A DNA stretch of 64,000 nt, taken from contig JAJVDF010000452.1 in assembly GCA_022410635.1 (NCBI GenBank), positions 355,247 through 419,246 of the forward strand, read 5' to 3'. Below are positions 1-12,055 of this stretch, piece after piece; the stretch's first letter is position 1; the number at the start of each line of letters is the position of its first letter. The position numbers and the translations under genes are program-made. Under the pieces are notes generated by a model. It searched no databases, was not told the DNA's origin, and saw only the letters and a list, made by a program, of their open reading frames with translations. This DNA is from Tretioscincus oriximinensis (taxonomy: Eukaryota > Chordata > Lepidosauria > Squamata > Gymnophthalmidae).

Positions 1-3000
1 CCCTTCAAGCTGTAGGGTGAGTTGTCTAGGGAGACAACTCTTGCAGCACATCTCAGAGTTAACTCCTTAAATTGCAAAACAAACACACATTCACAATTTT
101 GGATTTGGTTCATACCCAGAACCAAGCATTCACAAGAAATCAGAAGTGTTCTGTTATTCTCTTGCTAGATACAGTAATAATAAATATGTGTTCTGTCCCT
201 CAGTAGTGGGAATGACATCACTAACACCCTGGCAAAAGCACAAGAAGCTACAATACACACTTGGTTCACCATCAGAAGTGAGCTATAGTTAATCTCTGCG
301 TCTTAGCAGAGAAAACTGTGCATATGTTCAGGTAATTCCTGTAATGTTCCTCACAAAATGGCAACAGAGCAAGGGAACTGTCTTAGCCAATCTTTATAGG
401 ATTATGGTAAAGTTGCGTTGAGGAATGCCTCACAGATTTCATTCATATGTGTGTCATGTGGAGCTGGAACTTTAGATATTTCTGAGAAGGTGACTATATA
501 ATCTTCTCGAGATTACTTTGAAATTTTAATTTATGTGTATTTTCCCTCAGCCACATCCCCACAAAATAGGTGTAAGAATNATTTACAGTAGTGTTTGTAC
601 CATTAATGAAATCATATTGGTAGAAAAAAGCGGTAACTGTTTGTGCTCAGGTATACTTCTACAATCTCAGTGCATTGTGTAAAATCAGATTTCATAATGA
701 AATATGAAACTAATCCTGAAGGATTCCGTCTACTCTATGGCTATGTCTGATTCCAGCACGATGTTGGAATTATCACATATATAGTACTTTAAGGATAAAG
801 TTTAGTCCAGAAAAAAAAACACAAAACAAGATTACACTCATTCATCAGNACTGAAGATGAACTGAGGAAGATTTAAAAGTAAAGATGTGACCAGGATTAG
901 CAAAAAGCAGCAGTGGAATCTAAAGATGTGCAGAGGAGGCCTACCCGTTATACTTCTCTATAGCAAAGGGGGATAGGAACCTAAAGCAGTGATGGCACAT
1001 AGATTATGAAATAACATCTCCCTGAGGATGACAGACATCTTCATTGTATACATTCAGAAAATAATGCAGAAATGCACCTTTTTATCCTGGAAGAAACAGC
1101 TTTCCCATCCTACTTTCAGGAACTTTTGTTTTTTAACACACATCCACTTTGTTTTTTGCTTNCAATGTTGTTACTGTTCTGAGACCTTTGGGTATAGGGT
1201 AGGACAGAGGCATAAGCAAAAACAATAGAATCCCATATTCTCTTCTTGCTGTCTGGTGGCATCTTATGAATCAAGAACCAATTGGGATGCAATACTTACT
1301 TATCTTAATACATTCCTCTGGAACTTTGCCTTTGGCAAACAAGAACTTTGATTTGTTTTCGGCATTTGGAGGACATGCCTGTCTTACGTTATTCATAATT
1401 AGAAATGACACTACCAATTTATCAGTTAAAAGAAAACACTTTAGGGATATGTAGTCTGTCAGCTCTTTATAATCCACTTGAGAGATTTATTTTATTGGGT
1501 GCAATTTCAGGATGCTTTTGTCACTTCAGATTGTTAACACAAATTTGTCTTCCCCATGGCTTGCAGTTTATCCAAGAAAGACCTTATCTCTCTACTGCTG
1601 TAAAGGGCAGGCAGTCTTTGTCAAAATTTGTGTTTGTTTTCCAGATGCTGAGACAGATGGAATAAGGGAACTATTACTATTTGGGATTTTTCTCATCTAC
1701 TTATGGCTCTTTATGCACATAACTAGTAATCTGATTTAAAAAGTTCAGTAGTCCACATTGGGCAAGTTCAAAATAAATTTGGATGAGATTAAAGGTGAGT
1801 TTTCTGCTTTGAATTCACTTGCCCAATGATAACCAATGGGAACAGTGATACAGATCATCAAATCACAAGCTAGGATTTAAGCAACTTTTCACATCATGTT
1901 GTTGTTGGAGAGATTTTCACAATTGTCACAATGCAATAGAAAAGATCCCATTCTGGTTGTTACAAATAAACCATTTTAGACATAAATTATCATGACCGCT
2001 TAGTAAATTTAAGGAGTTAGACAATATCATATTAGATGCAATCTTTATATGTATTTGATCACACTAATTATATTCAAGAAGTGACTTGCTACAAAAGCCT
2101 GCTCTGGTTTACCATTTAAAAAATCAAATCCACACTGCTTTTCTTTTACATTTATAGAGCCAATGGTGCAGAATAATTATGTAAGGTACTCCATACAGGT
2201 AATGATTTTTCTACATTCAATAAGGAGAGTCAAGTGAACAGTGATTATAGTGGATGTTTTTGTTTAACTGAAATGATGCCATTCCATGAATGTATGTGTG
2301 TGTGTATGTAATAAATTCATGATGTGCTTCCTTTAAAAAATCAGTCTCCCTACTCCCCTGCCATTTGCTGAACGAAACCATCAGGATAGTTTCCAGCCGA
2401 AATCCTAGCACTGCAAACTGATTTATACCAGAGCTCCCAATACAAACAGAGTTTTGTCAATGTCCAATGTTTTGTCATATCCTGTTTTGCATACCTTATA
2501 TAAATGTATTTTCCACACAAGGAGGATATGGTTTGTTTTGATCATCTTCTGAACTGCTTAACATAGCCAGCTGAGGAAAAACAGACCATTTTTTGTCTAC
2601 TGCATTTGATTAATTGGGTATTTCTGTATATAAGTAAATCAAGACATGAAATATTGTCAGAAGATGGACTTCAGTTTGGGGGGAATTGAATTTCATTCGA
2701 AGTTTGATTCTTCTGAAAACTAAAGACCTAACTGCAATTGCTGGTGTTCTGCAGCAGCATGTGTACTAAAGATCTCCCTTCCACTTGTTTGTGCATAATA
2801 TGCTCAGCACTGGTATCCTCTGTAGAGAATGGAACATAACTCAGATCTGGACACCCTTGATGTAGATTAGCAGAAGTCCTTTGCATCAAAAATTACCAGT
2901 TTGGCCAAGTCTAGACCTCAAAAGACATGCAAGTGCATCCTCCATTTTCAAATTACTAAGGAACCTATTTTGCCAGTGCACAAAATGGGTTCCCTAGGTT

Positions 3001-3332
3001 CTCCATTTGTTTTTTGCCCCAGAATCATCAGAGGCCAATCTCAAAATTCATGTGACCTTTGGGATCAGTATGAGTGCTTTGTTGACCAGCACAGACCTCT
3101 GGTTCAAATCATATTCAGCTAAGTGCATCAAAGGTATAATGTAAGATCCAGACAGGACAAGGAAAAGTGCTACAGATATAGTCCTTCTATGTTTTGCATT
3201 AACAGTACAATATTATTACAGTGTTGTTCCCAGTGTGGTAGCTACAGTCTATATGTCTCTGCTTCTTGTTGTCATCATCAAACATATAAAGAGCTCTTAC
3301 AGCATTTTAAAACATTCCAATCTTCCAACTAA
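1..3332. other. No gene recognised; unique AT-rich DNA
   Basis: I see no recognisable gene or repeat family here. Open frames are all under 90 codons and lack protein-like features. There is a short (TG)n run near 2290-2310 and isolated N bases at 580, 849 and 1162. Old, unrecognisable repeats may be present. Confidence 0.6.
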
Positions 3333-3486
3333 AGCTGTATCTATCCACACATCGGTTATTTATTCCACTATAATTAGATATTCCACAATAAAGCATGGTG
3401 TGGACTTGTTTATTCCAGAATATCCATGCTTTATTGTGGAATATACAATTATAGTGGAATAAATAAGTGATGTGTAGATGCAGCCT
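3333..3486. mobile_element. Foldback MITE, about 154 bp, arms about 63 bp
   Basis: Two arms (about 3333-3398 and 3424-3486) are near-perfect reverse complements, separated by 25 bases. Both contain TTATTTATTCCACTATAATT in opposite orientation, and the outer ends read like GGCTGCATCTACACATCAC. A non-autonomous DNA transposon with no coding capacity is inferred. Diverged relatives lie near 5690-5795, 29920-30170 and 54683-54801. Superfamily is uncertain, because no clean target-site duplication was found. Confidence 0.8.
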
Positions 3487-4244
3487 AAATAATCAAAAAT
3501 CATACATACCATACTCTTTCTCTCCATTCAATGCCAGCAAAGGAGCAATGGTTTGCAGGCCCTAGACCCTTATTATCCAGTGAAAGCACCATAAAGGCAC
3601 CATGCAGATCCCGCCAAAGAATGAGATGAAAGGAAAAAAGCTTATTTATTTATTACTCCAAACTGTTTTAATTGTTTTTGCATTCAGTTATAACAAAGGA
3701 ATATTATTTCAAATATTCCATTGATGGAGGGAAACATAAAAGGTTGAAGCAGAATTTTATTAGCCAATGGATTTATTTTTCCTTTTTTTTCCTTCCAACA
3801 TTCTATGAATATCATTTAATCTTAACTGTACAGAGTGGTTTGGCATTTTCCACTGACAAAAATGTATGAAGGATTTCTTTCATCCTTAATGTGATTTGTC
3901 ATCAAATCAGTAGATGCCTGGTGAATTCTTAACTCCAGTTTCTTTCCACTTTCTTTTACTAGAAATGATCATTTATTTGTTCTATAAAACTTTCTGTCCT
4001 TCAATATTTTATTTTATTCCATCCCCTTTTGGAGTGAGTTGTTTCTTATGCACATTTTTGCACAGTATTTCCTATTTTGCATTTCACAAAGAAAGAAAAA
4101 AGGTTCGTAGAAGTATCACCTTGTATTTTTTATCCTACAATAAATTAATTGAACCCAAAGAAGAGTTCAATTCCAAGAAATACACTGATAATTTCCATAC
4201 AGTTACTTGTTACTATATTAAAATTCCTATTTTGTACTATATTC
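3487..4244. other. No gene recognised
   Basis: AT-rich sequence with no convincing gene. A 124-codon frame at 3914-4288 is rich in F, Y and I from the AT-rich composition and runs into the L2 tail at its end, so I treat it as chance. Confidence 0.5.
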
Positions 4245-4312
4245 TTATTTTCGTTACCTGCCTTAAGACCCTCTGGTGTAGGGAATGATGGAATAAATAA
4301 ATAAATAAATCT
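4245..4312 (+). mobile_element. L2-like LINE 3' tail with (AAAT)n
   Basis: The stretch carries CTGCCTTAAGACCCTCTGG followed by GTGTAGGGAATGATGG and an AAAT tetranucleotide tail. This matches the 3' end of squamate L2-like LINEs (a CCGCCTTGAGACC-type motif, then a GGGCGG-type motif, then a short tandem tail). Only the tail is recognisable. It could instead be the borrowed tail of a SINE whose body has decayed. Confidence 0.55.
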
Positions 4313-6488
4313 TTTCCTCTGGTATGAGAAATGACAGCATTTTTTATGCCATATGGAAGTACCTGTATACCCCACCAGGTTCTGAGAAGCTGGAACTGTA
4401 ACACACAATGTCTTCTTAAAAATTGGTGAAGTATTTTGGTTGGTTTCTTCATGAAATAAGATTCTGTGCAAGTATTGGGGGTTTTCTCTTCTGAACAAGT
4501 TCCTATATTAGACTTCAAAATGCAGTAATGTCTAGTTGAAGAATGATAGGCTTAATCTTGCTTGCCAGAACTGCACAGCAAAATGCCAAGGGATTTTTCC
4601 ATTCTTAGAACATTTGTAATTTTGAAGGTGTATTATAAATGTAGAGAGGGAAAAATGGAAACTCATAGATGATGTTGTACTTTCCATAGCTGAAATTAAA
4701 ACTAAGAATAAACTATTCCATTTAAATCGAACACACTTCAAAGAAGACACATACAAGATTCTTCTTTAAATTATTAGTGTCTCTTCAATCACATTTGTGG
4801 ACTTCATATAAGTACCAAATTGTCCATTCCCTTGAATTTGATCACTGTGCAGAGATTACTGTATGATAGAGGGAACAATTTATCCTGTGCTAAGGAATTA
4901 ATTCAAGACATTATGAATGGCGATAAACTGAAGGATTAACTGTATTGAAAAATGGCATGTTGGCACTGTTGTAGAAACCTATAATGGTACAAAACACAGC
5001 CATCAGAATGAATTAGGATTTTGTGTATTTTTTTCTTTTCTTAATTTGCTTTGTTAAATTGCACCCTAGCATGTAAACTGAATATAGATTCAAACAATAA
5101 TGTATATTGAAACTGACAAATATGTAGAGAAGAGAAAATAAGCATTCTGGACCTCCAACTGATTTATCTGTAATCCATTTTAATGCATCTGTGATTTCAA
5201 AGAATCACACATATTAATAAAGTAGGACAAATTATAAATGTTGATAGAATGATTCCATTGTTTCTAGTTGGCCAAGGATAGGAAATAGGTTATCAAATCT
5301 CCAGTAAGATATTTTTGGAGAAACATTATTCATGATATGCGTCTAATAAATGAAATGAAAAGTAGCAGGAAATTCAGACTGTATTCAACTTTTTCATGTG
5401 TGTGCTTTTTATAGAAGCCAAGCTGGGTACATACATGTGCAGTCAAAACGTAATTATAATAAAAGTTATCTAGTACTTCCCCTGCTGGAAAGGGCTATTA
5501 TCCACTATTATTAGCAACATTTAACACTATTTAGATCATTTTTTAATCTTTTAATTTTTTAAAATTAAAACTTTTTCCCGGCCCAACCTCAATCCCAAAG
5601 AGGATTTTGATTAAAAATTTTCAATAATTGCCTTGTAACAATTCTTAGGTAATGGCAAACACAGCACTGCTAAGATATTCCAAAATTAAACCTTCTCTGT
5701 ACTGTTTTATTCAGGAATATCCATGCTTTATTCCATAATAATAAAACTGTACTGGAAGAAAAAATGACATCTAGATGTAGCCTAGCTAGCAAATATGACT
5801 AATACTTCCCCTGAATAACAAGTGATGGAACTTTCATTCTGCCACATTTTATTTTCCTATTGATAAAAATGATACCTTTTGACATGAGGTAACTTATTCC
5901 AGAAAATTTATATTATATTGTATTTCCACTATTTGATGCAATAGATTAGAAATATGTCAGCTATTGGCTTTCTAGAATCTTGTAGATACTTTGATCAGTT
6001 TGTAGTATTCTTCTTGGATATTTTTGTTCACACAACTTCATTGAATTTAAGATGATTTTTATGAATCCTGACTAAATATGAATGGCTTGACCAACAGAAA
6101 GGTTTATTATTGGGTTAGATGAAAATGTTATTTGTGGGGCATTATGGACTTTGTAAAAGTCCAGACAGTTAATCTATAGGTAGTCCTTCAACTTGCAACT
6201 GACCTCTAACAAATGCAGTAAATATGTTACGCTAGGACTCTTTATGCACTTAATCTGTTTTAAAGCACTCAGTCTACATTGTCTGCATGGAATTAGTAGC
6301 AATTTGAATTAGATCTAAACTAAGAGACTTCAAATCGAGAATAATGGTAAACCACATCCATACCCATATCCAGATTAAACAATGGCACCATCCATATGTA
6401 GGCTAGATGTGAGTGACCTTAGGTGGTAAATTAATAAAGCATGGTAAATTAAATGAAACCATGTAGGTTCTTCTCAAAAAGCTAAGAA
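4313..6488. other. No gene; unique DNA with one weak MITE relative
   Basis: No coding region recognised. At about 5690-5795 the sequence GGAATATCCATGCTTTATTC and the terminal CATCTAGATGTAGCC resemble one half of the 3333-3486 MITE, so an eroded copy is likely. Position 5540-5630 is a very AT-rich run. Confidence 0.5.
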
Positions 6489-6602
6489 TTTTGTTGTTGT
6501 GCACCACTTAGTCATGACTGACTGCTTGTGCCTTCATGGGTGTTCCCTCCCCTATTTTTGGCCAGAGACACAGAAGTGGTTTTCTATTGCATCATTGATG
6601 TA
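6489..6602 (+). repeat. Possible RTE/BovB-like repeat fragment
   Basis: The segment reads GTTGTTGTGCACCACTTAGT, then CATGACTGAC, and later a CAGAAGTGGTTTTCTATTGC block. This order resembles the widespread BovB/RTE-derived 3' module (AGTCATGTCCGACT, then a GTGGTTTGCCATTGC-like block). It is degraded, so the family name is tentative. A second fragment with the same last block is at about 13960-14110. Confidence 0.35.
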
Positions 6603-6890
6603 CTTTGTACTTAATTCTTCTGACACAGTTTTTCTATGGATTAATGCTATTTACAACATTATATAAAATAAGTAGCATATTAATTTTGTCTGTAATACGA
6701 ACAATATCTCCACAGTCCATAAAAGCATTAGTGCTTTAATATATATATTTAGTACATTTATAGTGCTTTAGTATGGTCTGAATATGTGACCAAACTAACT
6801 AAGATTTCTGTTTATACTCAGTAGGATCTAGGAATGCCCTTGGGAGATCAGTTGGCAATACACTGGAATATTTCATGTGTATGAATACAG

Positions 6891-7085
6891 CATTCATTGA
6901 ATGGATGTATTGGACCAGAACTAAGTATGGTTTCAGGCCCCACAGAAATTACAATTGAATGCTTGATTAAAGGATGTCATGAAGTTTATGCAGCTAAGAA
7001 TTGTATAAGAAATTCCTTTGATCTCAATATGAAACGTTTACTATCCTATTTGGATGTGAATGCTTGCCTCAAGCTTAAACTTCAG
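6891..7085 (+). other. Candidate isolated coding exon (unidentified)
   Basis: This 195-base segment is open throughout (exactly 65 codons). It is preceded by ATACAG and followed by a strong donor, CAG then GTAAGA. The frame is not low-complexity and contains five cysteines, for example in IECLIKGC and AAKNCIRN. The acceptor has a weak polypyrimidine tract. I do not recognise the peptide and see no partner exon. It could be one exon of a gene whose introns fill this window, a decayed exon, or chance. Confidence 0.25.
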
Positions 7086-7933
7086 GTAAGAATTCATCCC
7101 TTTCCCTAAGATATCAACCATCAGGATTTTTCCTTCATCATAGGTATTGTTCACACAGCCTTATTTTAAGCTAGTGTTATTAACCAGTGAATACTTCCAG
7201 AAATTGCTCCTAATTCTTTTTATTCCTTAGGGCAGTCTTATGTCAATGTTGAAATAAGGAAGCAAGGATACTGTATGTTGAGTCTTTCTTCTTTTGTTTT
7301 AACGTATTTATATGGAGTTTCTGAAAGAGGCCAGATGTGTCTTTGCATTTTGTATGATTCAGCTTCAAGTAGCCTAGTGCCACATTTGTTTTTGTTTCCA
7401 CTCCCGTTTCCAAAATTGACCACAATACTGATAGAACAAAGCAGTTTTAGAGATCTCATCCATTGCTGAAAATGAGAAAGTTACTGAAATGAGATTGTGA
7501 TAGCATTCTGCCATTAAGAATCCAGTGCTTATTGCTAGATAAAGACTGCAGCCCTAAATAAAGAGCTTCTTAAAATAAGGTCTGCTAAGAACAATAGAAC
7601 CTGTTTCTGGTTAGGACGGAATAAAATAGCTCTATGTATTTACTAGCCACTGCATTTTCAAAATGTTAGTCTAGATTTCAGTATATCAACTCTTTACATG
7701 TATATTTAGAGGGGAAAAAATCACCAATATAAGGAAGAAAGGTGTTTATTGAAATAAAGAATTTATTTGATTTTCGTTTTTTAATTTTTAATTCCTGAAA
7801 ATATTTTTGGCAAGATAGGAGGAAGAGGGGTGAGGAGGTTGGCTGGGTTATATTTTAAATTGTTTATTGCATTATTTCTTTATCCTAATATCTTCAAATG
7901 AAAGATGGGATATAAATGTTACCAATCAACTGA
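7086..7933. other. No gene recognised
   Basis: AT-rich unique sequence. Overlapping frames on both strands at 7238-7469 do not agree with any family I know. Nothing else supportable. Confidence 0.5.
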
Positions 7934-8975
7934 TTAATTAAGAGATGATAGATGGAAAATTATAGATGTTTGGAAGTGGCTATTGCATGAACTACAGAAT
8001 GCTTCACTTGTTTTGGGAGAGGGGACAAACACTCCACTGAAAGTGGACTTTTGGGAGACTATATTAGGAAACGGAGACTGGCTTAAAATAAGGGCACTTA
8101 CTGATTGGTTGAAAAAGAAAGCAGAAAGTAGTAAAGAAAGACTGATACAATGTGACACAGGGCTGGAACAATACTTAAAAATGGTTACAAGGGGATCGGG
8201 AACTGGCTGGGGCATTATATAATTATCTAACAAATGGTAAAGGACATATAGCAAAATCTTTAGGAAAAATCTTGAATTTGGGTACCAATGATTCAGACCA
8301 ATTTATTAAGAGAAGATTGAATGAAGCTGGCAGCCAGAAAAATAAAAAGTTAAAGGAATTAAGGTGCAAAGTATTACACAGGTGGTATAAGACCCCGGTA
8401 TCTTTAACATATATAATGAAAGGAACAAATACAAAATGTTGGCACTGTAAAAAATTAAAAGTGACATATTGGCATCAGTGGTGGGAGTGTGAAGAAGTTA
8501 AAAATTTCTGGAATTTTGTGACAAGCCAAATAAATTTAATTATAGGATCAGTGCATAATTGGATAGGAGAGGAATGTGTATTATTATGATTTGAAAAATC
8601 AAACATTCATGGAGGGTTACATTACTTAATAGAGCAATTATTAATGGCGGCAGCATTGGTTATTACTCGCTACTGGAAAGACAAGTCTCCATGGACACTG
8701 GAACATTGGCGTTATTATATCTTAGAACAGCATCAGTTTGATATAATAAAAGAAAAAAAGATTTGAATGGGAGATCGGAAAGAGGACTGGGAATTAATGA
8801 GAACAAGATGGGACAGTCTGCTAAAAATGGATAAAGACTTATCTGGAAAAGACACTTTATATGCTGAACTTAAAAGACTGATACATTTGATTGTAAAAAC
8901 TCCACAACAGCAACAGGTGGGGATCTGGGATGAGGGGAGGGAGGGGGGGAGTTTATATTGTTAAAAGTTGCAGTA
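7934..8975 (+). pseudogene. L1 LINE ORF2 C-terminal fragment, decayed
   Basis: The plus-strand frames read as the C-terminal part of an L1 ORF2 protein. The clearest piece (8272-8589) has RWYKTPV followed by the cysteine/histidine motif CWHCKKLKVTYWHQWWEC, typical of the region after the L1 reverse transcriptase. Downstream, after a stop, AAALVITRYWKDKSPW and further charged sequence continue the C-terminus. Stops near 8220 and 8587 break the frame. The copy is 5'-truncated, lacking the endonuclease and RT core, and it butts against a minus-strand L2 fragment at about 8975. It encodes nothing functional. Confidence 0.85.
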
Positions 8976-9834
8976 GATTTACATTTTTATACTGCCCTAT
9001 ACCCGTAGGTCTCAGGGCGGTTAACAATAAAACCATCGTTTTAACATTTTAAAAACAACCTTTTCTAAAAATGGGGAGGAGACAGTGGTTTTCTAGCCAA
9101 AGGCCAGGCCAAAGTGGTGCGTCTTTAAGCATTTTCTGAAAGTGCACAGAGATGGTGATTGACGCACCTCAAGGGGGAGACCATTCCATAGTCTGGGGGC
9201 TGCCATAGAGAAGGTCTTATTCCGGGTTCCCACCCTGTCTGCCACTGAGGGGGGTGGTACAGTCAGGAGGGCCTCCCCTGCAGATCTTAGGGCACGAGCA
9301 GGCTCCTATGGGAGAAGGTGTTCCTTTAGATATTTGGGGCCCAAGTTATGTAAGGCTTTAAAGGTTAGAATTAATACCTTGAATTGGGCTCAGTAGCAAA
9401 TTGGCAGCCAGAGCAGTTCTTTCAGGACCGACATGATGTCAGTGTCCAGCCAGCTGTTCCGGTCAGCAGTCTAGCGGCTGCATTCTGCACCAGCTGCAGC
9501 TTCCGAACCGTTTTCAAGGGCAGCCCCATACAGAGTGTGTTACAATAGTTCAACCTGGAAGTTACCAGAGCGTGGATCACTGTGGCCAGATCATCCCTGA
9601 TCAGAAGTGGCCACAACTTGCGGACTAGACATAGCTGGAAGTAGGCACTTCTGGCCACCGCCTCCACCTGCTCTTCAAGTGTCAGCGAAGGATCCAGAAG
9701 CACCCCTAGATTTCGCATCCATCCCTTATAGGGCAATTCAACCCCATCCAGGACAGGGTGCCTACTCACTTCATGGACCTGGGATGAAGAGATACATAGT
9801 ACCTCCATCTTGTCTGGATTCAGCTTCAATTTGT
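8976..9834 (-). pseudogene. L2-like LINE, RT C-terminus plus 3' UTR, decayed
   Basis: On the minus strand, 9422-9829 is open and reads as the end of an L2-type reverse transcriptase: KLNPDKMEVL near the start, then LGVLLDPSLTLEEQVEAVAR, LVTSRLNYCNTLCMGLPL and LQLVQNAAARLLTG. These are hallmark blocks of L2/CR1-group LINEs. Below it lies the 3' UTR, ending around 8990 with the reverse complement of the GGGTATAGGGC tail. It is 5'-truncated (only about the last 135 residues) and not functional. Shorter copies of the same tail are at 24085, 28680, 34715 and 46818. Confidence 0.85.
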
Positions 9835-9978
9835 TATGGAAACTCTAAGTTCTCTACACAGCAGTGGAAGGTCTTCTCTTTAAGATTCCCAGCACATTCA
9901 AATGAGCCACTCCCTTATCAAAAGCTAATGCTCTCATCATTCCTTGAGCCTTCTCAGAAGTTTGGGTAGAGTTACATG
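9835..9978. repeat. Dispersed repeat, copy 1 of an unclassified pair
   Basis: This stretch is clearly related to 10843-10979. Shared blocks in the same order are TATGGAAACTC, TGGAAGGTCTTCTCTTTA, CCCTTATC, CCTTGAGCCTTCT and GGGTAGAGT-ACATG. The family is unknown to me. The first copy starts exactly where the L2 homology ends. Confidence 0.65.
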
Positions 9979-10842
9979 ATTTAGGGGACAGCTGAGGGTC
10001 TTACAGGTATTTGAACTGTATTTTAATTGAAGTAAAGTGAACCACCTTTTACACTCTTTGTGGGTTGTCGACACACCGCAGAACTTCTCTCTTTTTCCTA
10101 AGGGGACTTCTGTCTGGGAACTCTTGTTTAGGTGGAGTTCGATCTTTTACACTCACACATTCAGTAGCCCTGTTACAAGCAACTATCCTGGAAGTCTAAG
10201 GTTAGAAGCATGTTCAGTCCATAGTGCTTTCTGATAATTCCCAGCTGCTGGATTTGTGTCAGAAGATTCCTATATATTGGGAAGTTCATTTGGTCTTTCA
10301 GTAGGCTTAAGGACTCAAATTTTTCAATGACAGAAGTTTAATAGATCTGTTCTCAAGCTTATTGTTAATAACACTTATCTAACAATTCTGCCATCCAAGC
10401 CTGAAAGAAAGGTTTTTTTAATGCAATAAAATAAGGATAAAGTTGCAGAACATTCAACTGTTCAAACAGTGGGGAAAAAATCTAACCCTAATACAGTAGC
10501 TTATATAAATGTATGTAAAAAAAACCTTGCAAACAAACCCACCCTTGATAAAATATAATCAAAATAAGAGAAAAAAAAATTGTTCTGAAGATTTAGTAAG
10601 TTGATATAAACAATTCATTAAGGGCCAGTATGACACAGGAAAATTCCATGCTGTCCAGAACACATGACCAGCAAGTGTACAATGTTCTAGGAGATTTCTT
10701 TCTCCACATTGGTGTTGTATAAGTGAAGTACTGGGCAGGCTGTTCCTTAGTGTACTGCTCCTAGTACACTTGCCAGTTTGATAGAGGCCAGAGTGAATTC
10801 TTCCTTCTATGCACCTAATAAAGGTGTAGGAATTGTTTTCTT
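9979..10842. other. Sequence between the paired repeats; no gene recognised
   Basis: About 860 bases separate the two related repeat copies. I see no open frame of note, no primer-binding-site or polypurine signature that would make it an LTR-type element, and no known family. Confidence 0.45.
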
Positions 10843-10979
10843 TATGGAAACTCCATATACATTACACAGTGATGGTGGAAGGTCTTCTCTTTATAATTTC
10901 CAGGAGAGTATGGCATTTAAATAAGCCACCCCCTTATCCATCCCTTGAGCCTTCTTCAAACTCTGGGTAGAGTCACATG
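10843..10979. repeat. Dispersed repeat, copy 2 of an unclassified pair
   Basis: Same orientation and block order as 9835-9978, roughly three quarters identical by eye, with small indels in the middle. Flanking sequence differs, so this is a dispersed family or an old duplication rather than a simple tandem. Confidence 0.65.
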
Positions 10980-11189
10980 CCACTGCATTCTGAAAAACCA
11001 TTCAAGGAGATGTAGAAGCTCTCTCCTTTCCTCCATAAAGAAGAAAGAGTGACTTAATCATTTCCATGTTGGAAAACCCTCTGATCAACTGGAAAAATAG
11101 ACATGAGGGAGCCATTTTCAATTCATCCAAAATTTCAGTCTAGTTAAATAATATACCAATTGCTTAATTTACTAGCAGAGAAGGCCAAA

Positions 11190-11475
11190 AGCTTGGTCCC
11201 TTCCTTCCTCCCCCTCACCTTCCCCTCCCCCTCCACCCTTGTAGCCTACCACTCTGTCCCCCCACAGCCCAAATCCACCCCACCTTACCTTCTTCTCTCC
11301 TTCTTCCCACTCTTCCTTCTGTTCTTCTTCTTCCTCTACTTCTTCTTCCTATTCCTTTTCTTCCTCTTTTTCCTCAACCTCTTCTTCCTCTTCCTCCCTC
11401 CCTTCTCCCTCCATCTCCTTTCTCTTCCTGTTCATCTTTTTCCTCTTCTTCTTGCCCCCTTCCCCTCAGGAAGCA
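11190..11475. repeat. Pyrimidine-rich low-complexity tract
   Basis: Almost entirely C and T on the plus strand, built of irregular TCC/TTC/CTT units. The 138-codon frame over it is leucine, phenylalanine and proline rich purely from composition and is not a gene. A second tract of the same type is at 59370-59580. Confidence 0.9.
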
Positions 11476-11589
11476 TTGATTTTTTTTCTTTACTGGCTAG
11501 AGAGGTGTTGGGCATGCTGTTCTGCCAAGCAATAGAAGACTCAGTGGTCTCCATTTCAGCCTGGGCTCCTGACTAACCAGGCAGCCTCA

Positions 11590-12055
11590 AAGGGGCAAAA
11601 GGTGCGTGGGTGGAATAGGGCCTTGGGGAGGTGGATAAGGGCTTTGGAGGTCAGGGGTGGTGGATGGGTGTCAAAGAGGGTGAGGGAGAAAGGGAGGGGA
11701 CAGAAAAAGATTCCATCGGGGAGGGGGCAGAGAACCCCAGAGGAGGCCCCAGGCAAAAAGAAGGGGTGTGGGATGGGAGGGAGAGTGACAGAGAACCCCA
11801 GAGGAGGCCCCAGCTTGCTGAGCAGTCAGCGAGGCAAGGCCTTAGGCAAGACCTTCTCTTGGGTCTTAAGCCACCTTCTGGGACCCTTTCAGGGCACAGA
11901 AAGCAATTTAATCCACTCAAGAAGGCCCTGCCAAGGTGACAGGAAGGTAGGGCCAGAGGAGAGGAGGATGGGATGAGGGCAGGGGAGGTTGTGAGGGGGA
12001 TGATGGGGGGATGGGGGGAGAAGCATGGGGGAGGGCCAGGGGGGGAGGCCAGAGC
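11590..12055. repeat. Purine/G-rich tract with exact 25-base direct repeat
   Basis: Plus strand is dominated by G and A, with runs such as GATGGGGGGATGGGGGGAG near 12000. The 25 bases at 11728-11752 recur exactly at 11789-11813 (core GAGAACCCCAGAGGAGGCC). Overlapping frames on both strands are compositional. The tract follows a pyrimidine tract on the same strand, which could allow large-scale base pairing. Confidence 0.7.

Noticed and set aside
11160..11976. Frames of 138, 124 and 102 codons
   Set aside because: Composition follows the pyrimidine and purine tracts; no motifs, and frames overlap on both strands.
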